A stretch of DNA of 36,331 nt. Source: JAHWJR01 sp035942035. GTDB taxonomy: Bacteria; Actinomycetota; Acidimicrobiia; Acidimicrobiales; CADCSY01. Where the stretch lies: the NCBI GenBank assembly GCA_035942035.1, contig DASZDK010000110.1:1-36331 (forward strand), read 5' to 3'. Below the pieces are notes generated by a model that was not told the origin of the DNA, ran no database searches, and saw nothing but the letters and a program-made list of their open reading frames with translations. Position 1 is the stretch's first letter. The number at the start of each line of letters is the position of its first letter. Both the position numbers and the translations under genes were made by a program. Of the stretch, positions 14,676 through 21,629 are shown in pieces.

Positions 14676-15785
14676 CTAGACCACCCGCAGCTCGGAGCGG
14701 TAGCGCCGGGTCGGCGCCAGCTCCTCGTCGATGCGACGGGCGATGAGGGTGAAGGCGGCAGCGGCCTCGCCCTCGGGCTCGGCCACCATGATCGGGCAGC
14801 CCTTGTCGCCGCCCTCGCGCACCGCAGGCACCAGGGGGATGCGGCCCACCAGGGGCACACCCAGGCGGTCGGCGAGGACCTGGCCGCCACCGGAGCCGAA
14901 CAGCTCGTAGCGCGTCCCGTCGTCGCCGGTGAACCAGCTCATGTTCTCGATCACCCCGTGCACGGCGAGTTTGATCGCCTCGCTCTGGAACATCAGCCCC
15001 GCCCGCTGGGCGACCCGCTGGGCGGCGGGCTGGGGGGTGGTGACCACGTACGCCTCGGCCCGGGGGACGAACGAGGCCAGCGACAGGGAGATGTCACCGG
15101 TGCCGGGAGGCAGGTCGACCAGGAGGTAGTCGGGCTCCCCCCACCAGAAGTCGGTGAGGAACTGCTCGAGCGCCTTGTGCAGCATCGGCCCCCGCCACAC
15201 CACGGCCTGGTCCTCCCGCACGAAGAACCCGATGGAGGCGCAGGCCACACCGTGGGCCTCGGGCGGGAGCAGCAGCCGGTTGCCGAGGATCACCGGCGGA
15301 CGCTCGATGCCGAGCATGGCGGGGATGGAGAAACCCCAGACGTCGGCGTCGACCACACACACCCGTTTGCCCCGCCGGGCCAGGGCCACGGCCAGGTTGA
15401 CAGTGACCGACGACTTGCCCACCCCCCCCTTGCCCGAGGCGATCAACAGCACCCGGGTGCGAGCACCGGCCTCGGCCATGGGGATGGGTGAGGTGCGGCT
15501 CTCCTCGAGGTGACGGGCGAGGTCGTCGCGCTCGTCGTCGCTCATGACCAGGAGGTCGACACCGACCCGTCCCACGCCGTCGAGGCCGGACAGGGCCTCG
15601 GTGACCTGGCGGCGGAGCTCGTCGGCCGGCGACTCGGCGAAGATCTGGGCGACGACCACGTCGACGTCGCCGCCACCTCCGACGTCGATGCGCCGCACCA
15701 GGCCCAAGTCGACGATGCTGCCGTGGAGCTGAGGGTCCTGCACCGGGCGCAGAGCCTGGCGCACCTGGTGTTCAGTGACGGGCAC
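14676..15785 (-). CDS. mrp: Mrp/NBP35-type P-loop ATPase (Fe-S carrier family)
   Basis: This 369-residue protein has an N-terminal MIP18/DUF59-type domain (about 1-85) followed by the Mrp ATPase with GKGGVGKSS at 118-126, the DADVWGFSIP segment and DLPPGTGD. Mrp/ApbC proteins carry 4Fe-4S clusters to target enzymes. The CxxC that holds the bridging cluster in many members is absent: the corresponding place reads NMSWFTGDDGTRYELFG. Several actinobacterial Mrp proteins share this variant (recalled, not checked). GTG at 15785 has GGAGG seven bases upstream. The gene is divergent from a SufR-like regulator, which is in turn followed by a cysteine desulfurase, consistent with Fe-S work. Confidence 0.86.
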   Translation of the reverse strand: MPVTEHQVRQALRPVQDPQLHGSIVDLGLVRRIDVGGGGDVDVVVAQIFAESPADELRRQVTEALSGLDGVGRVGVDLLVMSDDERDDLARHLEESRTSPIPMAEAGARTRVLLIASGKGGVGKSSVTVNLAVALARRGKRVCVVDADVWGFSIPAMLGIERPPVILGNRLLLPPEAHGVACASIGFFVREDQAVVWRGPMLHKALEQFLTDFWWGEPDYLLVDLPPGTGDISLSLASFVPRAEAYVVTTPQPAAQRVAQRAGLMFQSEAIKLAVHGVIENMSWFTGDDGTRYELFGSGGGQVLADRLGVPLVGRIPLVPAVREGGDKGCPIMVAEPEGEAAAAFTLIARRIDEELAPTRRYRSELRVV

Positions 15786-15818
15786 GGCATCGCCTCCGGT
15801 CGGGCCGAGGACGAGGGG

Positions 15819-15830
15819 TACAGTAGCGGT
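15819..15830 (+). promoter_or_regulatory. -10 element of the SufR-like gene, leaderless layout
   Basis: TACAGT (15819-15824) is followed by exactly six bases and then the GTG at 15831. This region lies between divergent starts; the opposite strand carries the Mrp leader. Confidence 0.55.
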
Positions 15831-16586
15831 GTGGAGCCCGAACTCCCCGACCCGGGCCCGGCGGCATCCGACAGGCCGGCGCTGTCGGCCGACGACTTCT
15901 CCGCCGCCGTGGCGGCGATCACCTCCGCCTTCGGCGATCCCACCCGGCGCCAGATCTACCTGTTCGTGCACGAGCGCGACGAAGGGGTCACCGCCTCGGA
16001 GGTGGCCGACCACTTCGATCTCCACGCCAACGTCGCCCGCCACCACCTCGACAAGCTGGCTGCCGGCGGCTACGTGGAGGTGCAGGCGGGGCGCACGCCG
16101 GCGGGGGTGGTCGGGCGGCCCTCCAAGCGCTACCGGGCCACGGGCCGCGAGATGACCCTCGAGTTCCCCGTCCGCCACGACGACTTGATGATCGCACTGC
16201 TGGGCCGGGCCCTGGAGCTGCTTCCCCGGTCGGTGGCCGAGGCCATGGCCGAGGAGGTGGGCGAGACCTACGGACGGGCCATGGCGGCGTCCCTGGCGTG
16301 CGACGGCGAGGGCCAGCGGACGTTCCGGCGGGCGCTCCACGCCGTGGCCGACGCCCTCACCGCCCACGGCTTCGCCGCCCACACCGAGGGCCGGGGCGAC
16401 GCCCTGCGCATCGTGTCCGATCACTGCCCGTTCGGCGGTGCGGCGGTGGCCTCGCCGGTCATCTGCGCCGTCGACCGGGGGATGGTCAAGGGGATGCTGG
16501 CCACCCTCTACGGGGAGAGCACGGCCGAGACGGCAGCCTCCCGGGCCCTCGGCGACGCCATCTGCGTCACCGCCGTCCGCGGCTGA
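15831..16586 (+). CDS. SufR-like ArsR/COG2345-type transcriptional regulator
   Basis: The 251-residue protein has a winged helix (about 25-110) with FGDPTRRQIYLFV, a recognition helix around ANVARHHLDKLAAGGYV, and a basic wing with GRPSKRYRAT. Its C-terminal half contains four cysteines (157, 199, 212, 245); C199 and C212 are in DHCPFGG and VICAVDRGMVKGML, spaced C-x12-C like the cluster-binding region of SufR regulators, which sense Fe-S status. The downstream cysteine desulfurase 13 bp away and the divergent Mrp gene fit a regulator of iron-sulfur assembly. Cluster binding is inferred, not shown. The start is fixed by the -10 hexamer six bases upstream. Confidence 0.8.
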   Translation: MEPELPDPGPAASDRPALSADDFSAAVAAITSAFGDPTRRQIYLFVHERDEGVTASEVADHFDLHANVARHHLDKLAAGGYVEVQAGRTPAGVVGRPSKRYRATGREMTLEFPVRHDDLMIALLGRALELLPRSVAEAMAEEVGETYGRAMAASLACDGEGQRTFRRALHAVADALTAHGFAAHTEGRGDALRIVSDHCPFGGAAVASPVICAVDRGMVKGMLATLYGESTAETAASRALGDAICVTAVRG

Positions 16587-16599
16587 CCCCCATGGGGGG

Positions 16600-17730
16600 A
16601 TGAGCGCCGGCCGCCACTACCTCGATCACGCCTCGACCTCGCCCTGCCGGCCGGAGGCGCGGGAGGCCATGGCCCCGTGGTTCGGCGCCGGCGGTGACCC
16701 CGGGCGGGTCCACGCCGAGGGCACCGCCGCCCGGGTGGCGGTGGAGCAGGCCCGGGAGCAGGTGGCGGCCCTGCTCGGGGCCCGCCCCCGGGAGGTGGTG
16801 TTCACCAGCGGCGGCACCGAGGCCGCCGTCACCGCCACGTGGATGGCCACCGAGCGGGGCGACGACGTGGTCATCACCGCCGTCGAGCACTCCTGCGTGC
16901 GGGAGGCGTCGGCCCGCCACCGCGTCAGCGAGGTGGCGGTCGACCGCCAGGGCCGGGTCGACCCCGACGAGGTGCTGGCGTCGGTGGGGCCCACCACCGC
17001 CCTGGTCCACGTGCAGTGGGGCAACCACGAGGTCGGGACCCTGCAGCCGGTGGCCGAGGTGGTGGACCGCTGCCGGGAGCGGGGGGTCCTGACCCACGTC
17101 GACGCCGTGGCCGCCGCCGGCCACGTGCCCATCGACTTCCGGGCGCTCGGCGCCGACCTCATGAGCGTGTCGTCCCACAAGCTCGGCGGCCCTCCCGGGG
17201 TGGGCGCCTTGTGCGTGCGCCGGGGGCTGCGCCTGCGGCCGCTGTTCGTGGGCGGGGACCAGGAACGGGGCCGGCGGGCCGGCTACGAGAACGTGCCCGC
17301 CATCGTGGGCCTCGGCGCCGCCGCCGAGCGCCTGGCCGCCGGCAGCCTGCACGCGGAGGCCGGCCTGGCCCGGGCCCGCACCGAGCGCCTCGTGGCCGCG
17401 GCGCTGGCCGGTGAGCTGGGCAAAGGCGTCGAGGGCATCCTCGGCGACCCGCTCGGGCGACTGCCCCACGTGGTGTGCCTGGGACTCGGGGGGGTGGAAG
17501 CCGAGCCGGTGCTGCTGGACCTCGACCGCCGGGGCGTGGCCGTGCACTCGGGGAGCTCCTGCTCCTCGGAGTCACTGGAGCCGTCGCCGGTGCTCGAGGC
17601 CATGGGGGTCGACGCGTCGCGGTCACTGCGGATCTCAGTGGGCTGGTCCACCGTCGATGACGACGTCGACGCCCTGCTGGGTGCGCTCCCGCCGGTGCTC
17701 GACCAGCTGCTGGCCCTCGGGGAGCGCTGA
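16600..17730 (+). CDS. Cysteine desulfurase family aminotransferase (NifS/IscS-like)
   Basis: This is a PLP-dependent class V aminotransferase of 376 residues that should release sulfur from cysteine for Fe-S clusters or tRNA thiolation. The PLP Lys is K194 in SVSSHKLGGPPG, with H97 in AVEHSCVRE and D168 in HVDAVAAAGH. The active Cys is C321 within SGSSCSSESLEPS, the short type-I loop. The motif after the His reads NHEVGTLQP where NNEIGTIQP is usual. ATG at 16600 has GGGGGG right before it. It follows the SufR-like regulator gene, so it is probably under its control. No scaffold gene (iscU/sufU) is nearby. Confidence 0.86.
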   Translation: MSAGRHYLDHASTSPCRPEAREAMAPWFGAGGDPGRVHAEGTAARVAVEQAREQVAALLGARPREVVFTSGGTEAAVTATWMATERGDDVVITAVEHSCVREASARHRVSEVAVDRQGRVDPDEVLASVGPTTALVHVQWGNHEVGTLQPVAEVVDRCRERGVLTHVDAVAAAGHVPIDFRALGADLMSVSSHKLGGPPGVGALCVRRGLRLRPLFVGGDQERGRRAGYENVPAIVGLGAAAERLAAGSLHAEAGLARARTERLVAAALAGELGKGVEGILGDPLGRLPHVVCLGLGGVEAEPVLLDLDRRGVAVHSGSSCSSESLEPSPVLEAMGVDASRSLRISVGWSTVDDDVDALLGALPPVLDQLLALGER

Positions 17731-17734
17731 GGGG

Positions 17735-18856
17735 CTACGCCGGCGAGGCGACCGCCGGCGGCAGCGTCTGGTCGACCAGGGCGGCGGCCACGGCCACGAC
17801 CCCACCCTGCTCGGCCGCCTCCCGCTGGCGGCGGGCGCCGCTGCCCTGGGCCACCTGCCGGCGCACCAGGCCGGCGACCTCGTCCCACTCGCCGTGCTCC
17901 TCGAGGTCGGGGCGCAGGAACGCCAGCAGGTGTTCCACCATGTCGCCGGCGGGCACCGCCCGGCACTCGGACAGGTCGACGAGCTCGCCCTCCAGGCCAT
18001 GGCGCGCCGCCCGCCACCGGGCGGCGCGCACCAGCTCCGGCCGGGGATGGTCGAAGGGCTCGTCGCTCATCACGTGCGCGTGGCAGGTACGGGTGAGGGA
18101 CCGGGCCAGGCCGGCCAGCATCACCGTCTCGTCCACGGTGGCGCACACGTCGGCGATGCGGAACTCGATGGTGTCGAAGCGATCGGAGGGGCGGATGTCC
18201 CAGTAGAGCTGGCTGGCGTCGGGGATGCTGCCGGTGGCCACCAGGGCGTCGACCACCTCGTCGTACGCCGCCCGGGACCCCAGCGGGATCGGCGCCCCGG
18301 ACGTAGGCCAGCGGTCGAACACCGCCATCCGGTAGCTGGCGTACCCGGTGTCCACGCCCTCCCAGAACGGAGAGTTGGCGGTGAGGGCAAGCAGCACCGG
18401 CAGCCAGGGCCGGGTGCGGTCGATGATGCGGATGGCGACGTCGCGGTCGCCCACGAAGACGTGGACGTGGGCTCCGCAGATGAGCTGCTCCCGAGCCAGC
18501 TGCTGGTAGTTCTCGGCGAGGCGGTGGTAGCGCTCGTTGTCGGTCACGGCCTGGCCCCGCCAGGTGGAGAACGGGTGGGTGCCCGACGCCAGGATGCGCC
18601 GGCCCTTCTCGGCCGCCGCCGCCGCCACCTGGGTCCGCAGGCTCCCCACCTCTTCGCCGATTTGGTCCAGCCGCTCGCACACCGACGTCTCCACCTCGAT
18701 GAGGGCGGCCAGCATCTCCGCCGTCACGTGGTCGTCGCCCACCCGCAGCTGGGCCCGCGGGAGGATGCTGTCGACGACCGGGCGCAGCCCCAGGGTCTCG
18801 GCGTCGACGATGAGGTACTCCTCTTCCACGCCGACGGTGAACCGCTCGTCGCTCAT
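17735..18856 (-). CDS. YbdK-type carboxylate-amine ligase (glutamate-cysteine ligase 2 family)
   Basis: The 373-residue enzyme matches the YbdK family, which forms gamma-glutamyl-cysteine-like bonds with ATP. It has the opening TVGVEEEYLIVD (7-18), the conserved GTHPFSTW segment, the ICGAHVHVFVGDRD strand, and DIRPSDRFDTIEFRI with DVCATVDETV. Length is right for the family. In actinobacteria, which mostly use mycothiol, the true substrate of YbdK proteins is often uncertain. The ATG at 18856 gives the conserved start. It lies convergent to the cysteine desulfurase, four bases apart, with no space for a separate terminator. Confidence 0.86.
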   Translation of the reverse strand: MSDERFTVGVEEEYLIVDAETLGLRPVVDSILPRAQLRVGDDHVTAEMLAALIEVETSVCERLDQIGEEVGSLRTQVAAAAAEKGRRILASGTHPFSTWRGQAVTDNERYHRLAENYQQLAREQLICGAHVHVFVGDRDVAIRIIDRTRPWLPVLLALTANSPFWEGVDTGYASYRMAVFDRWPTSGAPIPLGSRAAYDEVVDALVATGSIPDASQLYWDIRPSDRFDTIEFRIADVCATVDETVMLAGLARSLTRTCHAHVMSDEPFDHPRPELVRAARWRAARHGLEGELVDLSECRAVPAGDMVEHLLAFLRPDLEEHGEWDEVAGLVRRQVAQGSGARRQREAAEQGGVVAVAAALVDQTLPPAVASPA

Positions 18857-18985
18857 CCCGCAGTTGTTCCCATTCCGCCGTTCCTCCACCAGACCGAGCT
18901 CCCCGTCCCCGTCCCGCCGCTCGCCAGGTATCGACCGATGCGGCCGTTCCTTGACCGCTCCATGGCCGCAGCGGCGCGTTGGGCC

Positions 18986-18991
18986 TACCAT
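18986..18991 (+). promoter_or_regulatory. -10-like TACCAT before SixA-like gene
   Basis: TACCAT lies ten bases before the ATG at 19002, leaving room for only three or four leader bases. This is a near-leaderless layout. Confidence 0.35.
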
Positions 18992-19001
18992 CCCGGTCCC
19001 C

Positions 19002-19469
19002 ATGACGTTGCATGTCGTACGCCACGCCGCCGCCGGCGACCGCTCCTCGTGGAAGGGGCCGGACCAGCTGCGACCCCTCGACCGGGTGGGCATGGCCCAG
19101 GCGCTGGGGCTGGCCCACCTACTGGGCGACCTGCCGGTGAAGCGGGTCCTCTCCAGCCGCTACGTGCGCTGCACCCAGACGGTGCAGCGCCTGGCCGAGC
19201 GGCTGGACCTTGAGGTGGAGACCCACGAGGCCCTGGCCGAGGAAGCCGACCCCGCCCGCACCTGGGCGCTGCTCGAGGAGCTGGGCGGCACCGAGACCGT
19301 GCTGTGCACCCACGGCAACCTCGTCGGCCCGCTCCTCGACCGCCTCCAGCGCCAGGGCGTGGAGCTGGTCGCCGAGGACTGGGCCTGCCAGAAGGGCTCG
19401 GTGTGGTCGCTTGAACCCGACGGGGAGGGCGGCTTCTCCCGGGCCACCTACCTGTCGCCGCCGGCCTGA
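19002..19469 (+). CDS. SixA-like histidine phosphatase
   Basis: This short (155-residue) histidine phosphatase superfamily member has RH at residues 7-8 in HVVRHAAAGDR, SSRYVRCTQT at 51-60 and the second catalytic His at H104 in CTHGNLVGP. The size and the RHxxA opening fit the SixA group, in which some members act on phosphohistidine in proteins; the substrate here is unknown. The C-terminus ends in KGSVWSLEPDGEGGF, a pattern often seen in actinobacterial members. The ATG is placed by the near-leaderless -10. The next gene is convergent, with a hairpin between them. Confidence 0.83.
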   Translation: MTLHVVRHAAAGDRSSWKGPDQLRPLDRVGMAQALGLAHLLGDLPVKRVLSSRYVRCTQTVQRLAERLDLEVETHEALAEEADPARTWALLEELGGTETVLCTHGNLVGPLLDRLQRQGVELVAEDWACQKGSVWSLEPDGEGGFSRATYLSPPA

Positions 19470-19482
19470 GGGGCCGACGCAA

Positions 19483-19509
19483 AACTACTTGGACCCACCG
19501 GGTGTAGTT
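19483..19509. terminator. Hairpin between convergent genes, possible bidirectional terminator
   Basis: AACTAC (19483-19488) pairs with GTAGTT (19504-19509), and inside it ACCC pairs with GGGT around ACC. No U-run follows. Its place in the 124-bp gap between the phosphatase and the convergent ccm operon end suggests a termination or mRNA-end role. Confidence 0.4.
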
Positions 19510-19593
19510 GACCTGCCGGGCTCTCCACAGGACCGCTCAAGTCGTTCTGCGCCGGACCCTGACCGGTACGCCGGGCTCCGAGGCCGGGCGGCC

Positions 19594-20370
19594 TCAGGGC
19601 TGGTCGGCGGGCGCTGGCGCCGGCTCACTGATGCTGGCCAGGAACTCCTCGATGGCCTGGCGCAGCGCCGGGGGCGGGTCAGCCGCCAGCGCCTGGCGGA
19701 ACGCCTCGGTGGCGGCCTCGTCGTCGCCCTCGAGACGCAGGGCCAGGCCCCGGTAGAACAGGATCCGGGGGCTCCCCGGGCGGAGCTCGAGGGCCCGCTC
19801 GATCGACGCTCGGCCGTCGGCGGCCAGGGCCGGGCGCTCGGTCGCCGAGGCCACCGAGACGAGCAGCAGGCCTCGCTCGGACAGGGCCTCCACGTTGTCC
19901 GGGTCGTCGGCCAGCACCTCGTCGTAGCGGCGGAGCGCCTCGGTGAGCTCGCCGTCGCGGGCCAGGGCGGCGGCCTGCTGGAGCCGCGAGGCGCTGGTCT
20001 CGCGGATCTCGCCGCTGAGGGTGTCACCGGGGAGCCGGGAGCCCGCCGCCGAGGCCACGGCCAGCCCGGCGGCCACGGCAAAGGCGGCCACGGCGGCGAC
20101 GACGAGGACGGTCCGCCTCCGGCCGCCTCCGGCCGGCGCCGGCGGCGGGACGGGCGCCGTCGCTGGCTGCTCGGGGTCGGCGTCGTCAAGGGCACGAAGG
20201 ACCCGGGCCGCCCGGGCGGTGTAGTCGTCCTTGAGGGCCCGGTAGTCGTCGTCGGCCAGGTCGCCCGCCGACCACTCCCGCTCGAGGTCGTCGATGGAGC
20301 GCAGCAGGAACTCGCGCTCTTGCTCCAGCGCCACCCGGGCCTCGAGGCGGTCGGCGGCAGGCGCGGTCAC
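19594..20370 (-). CDS. ccmI: CcmI-like TPR protein of cytochrome c maturation
   Basis: The 258-residue protein begins with a coiled-coil (EREFLLRSIDDLEREWSAG to about residue 60) typical of CcmI N-termini. A Pro/Gly linker, one membrane segment (about residues 87-112), and TPR-like helices (ALRRYDEVLADDPDNVEAL and later RALELRPGSPRILFYRGLAL) follow. In System I, CcmI presents apocytochrome c to the haem ligation complex. The GTG at 20370 overlaps the ccmH stop by four bases. It differs from E. coli in that CcmI is separate from CcmH. The identification is by layout and place, since CcmI sequences are poorly conserved. Confidence 0.72.
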   Translation of the reverse strand: MTAPAADRLEARVALEQEREFLLRSIDDLEREWSAGDLADDDYRALKDDYTARAARVLRALDDADPEQPATAPVPPPAPAGGGRRRTVLVVAAVAAFAVAAGLAVASAAGSRLPGDTLSGEIRETSASRLQQAAALARDGELTEALRRYDEVLADDPDNVEALSERGLLLVSVASATERPALAADGRASIERALELRPGSPRILFYRGLALRLEGDDEAATEAFRQALAADPPPALRQAIEEFLASISEPAPAPADQP

Positions 20371-20828
20371 GGCCCGGACGACCGGGCCCGCTGCACCAGG
20401 GCGCGATCGTCGTCGCTCGGCGCCGGCAAAGGCTCGGCGCTCCAGCGCCGGAAGGCGGCGGCCAAGCCGGCCACCGCCGCCACCAGCGCCACCACCGGCA
20501 GGGCCCACACCAGGACACCCAGCCCCGAGGCCGGCGGCGTGAGCCGGAGCGACTCGGGGAACTTGCTGTCGACGTAGGCGAGGATCTCCTCGTCGCTCTG
20601 CCCCTCGTCGACCCGCCGGTCGATCTCGGCGCGGATGGCGGCGGCGGCAGGGGCGTCCGAGTCGCGCACCGACTGCCCCCGGCAGGTGGGGCAGCGCAGC
20701 TCCGAGGCAAGGGCGGTCTTGCGCTCGGCGTCGGTGGGCGGACCCCCGCTGCCGCCGGCGCCGACCACGAGGGATCCGGCCACGACCAGGGCCAGCGCCA
20801 GCCACGGCAGCAGGCGGCGGGCGGTCAT
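20367..20828 (-). CDS. ccmH: CcmH, cytochrome c maturation thiol oxidoreductase
   Basis: The 153-residue protein starts with a signal/anchor segment, then ELRCPTCRGQSVRDSD with the redox pair C46/C49, the LRCxxC hallmark of CcmH. The helical domain (IRAEIDRRVDEGQSDEEI, YVDSKFPESLRL) and a second membrane segment (about residues 103-128) follow. CcmH reduces or holds apocytochrome c before haem attachment. Its ATG overlaps the TlpA stop (ATGA) by four bases, and its own stop overlaps ccmI the same way. Confidence 0.9.
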   Translation of the reverse strand: MTARRLLPWLALALVVAGSLVVGAGGSGGPPTDAERKTALASELRCPTCRGQSVRDSDAPAAAAIRAEIDRRVDEGQSDEEILAYVDSKFPESLRLTPPASGLGVLVWALPVVALVAAVAGLAAAFRRWSAEPLPAPSDDDRALVQRARSSGP

Positions 20829-21502
20829 GGACGCTGTCCCTGTGGAGTGGCTCCCCCGGCGTCCCCGCCGCCGTGGGCCACGCCCTGGGCCTGGGCCAGC
20901 AGGTCCTCCAGGCTGTCGAAGCGGATGCCGCCGACCACCTTGGCCTGCACCGTGCCGTCGGGGCCGACGAGGAAGGACTCGGGGACCCCGGTGACGCCCC
21001 ACTCCAGGGCCACCCGGCCGACGGGGTCGTCGATGACGGGCCAGTCGCCGCCCTGGCGCTCGAAGAACCGGCGCACGTCGTCGGCGTCGTCGCTGAACAC
21101 CACGCTGATCACCCGGGCGTCGCCGGCGCCGGCGTGGGCGGCGTCGAAGCGCACCAGCTCGGGGTGCTCGGCCTGGCACGGGACGCACCAGGTGGCGAAG
21201 AAGTTGACCAGGACCCAGCGCCCCCGCTGGTCGGCGAGGTCGAAGGTGCGGCCGTCGAGCAAGGAGGGGCCCTCCACCGCCGGCGCCGGCCGGCCCAGGA
21301 GCGGGCTGTCGGCGGTGCGGGTGCCCGAGTAGTCGCGGGTGGCCAGCACGGCGACCAGCAGGACCAGCACCACGCCCACGCCTCCGGCGGCGAGCAGGGC
21401 GGTCCGGCGGCGAGGGGCGGCCGGCAGGCCGCCACCGGGCGGCGCCGGCGCCGGCGAGGCGCCGCCGTCCGGAGCTGCCGCGGTGCCCGAGGGGGCGCTC
21501 AT
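20825..21502 (-). CDS. ccmG: TlpA/DsbE-type thioredoxin (CcmG role)
   Basis: The 225-residue membrane-anchored thioredoxin-fold protein has a Pro/Ala-rich N-terminus, a membrane segment around 35-55, and the active site WCVPC (C106/C109) in NFFATWCVPCQAEHPEL. The cis-Pro loop TGVPESFLVGPDG follows. It should reduce apocytochrome c or CcmH outside the membrane. ATG at 21502 is preferred over upstream codons because it gives a normal short cytoplasmic tail. It lies 127 bp after ccmF, the only real gap in the ccm operon, so it may have its own promoter or RNA processing site. Confidence 0.87.
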   Translation of the reverse strand: MSAPSGTAAAPDGGASPAPAPPGGGLPAAPRRRTALLAAGGVGVVLVLLVAVLATRDYSGTRTADSPLLGRPAPAVEGPSLLDGRTFDLADQRGRWVLVNFFATWCVPCQAEHPELVRFDAAHAGAGDARVISVVFSDDADDVRRFFERQGGDWPVIDDPVGRVALEWGVTGVPESFLVGPDGTVQAKVVGGIRFDSLEDLLAQAQGVAHGGGDAGGATPQGQRP

Positions 21503-21514
21503 GGGCGGTACCGC

Positions 21515-21531
21515 ACGGGCCGCAGGCCCGT
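21515..21531. other. Hairpin in the ccmF-ccmG gap
   Basis: ACGGGCC (21515-21521) and GGCCCGT (21525-21531) form a perfect 7-bp stem with a three-base loop, inside the 127-bp space between ccmF and the TlpA gene. It could limit read-through or protect an mRNA end. No coding was seen in this gap. Confidence 0.4.
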
Positions 21532-21629
21532 TCCGCTGACGCTCCCGAGCGGGTGGCGGGTGGGGTGGGGCCCGCCCGAGCGCAGCGAGGGTGGGAAGGG
21601 GACCCCGCCCGACAGGACCCGTGAGGGAC

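Noticed and set aside
21515..21629. A small gene between ccmF and ccmG
   Set aside because: The gap has short open stretches but no start with a ribosome site and no conserved-looking peptide; the hairpin is the only clear structure.
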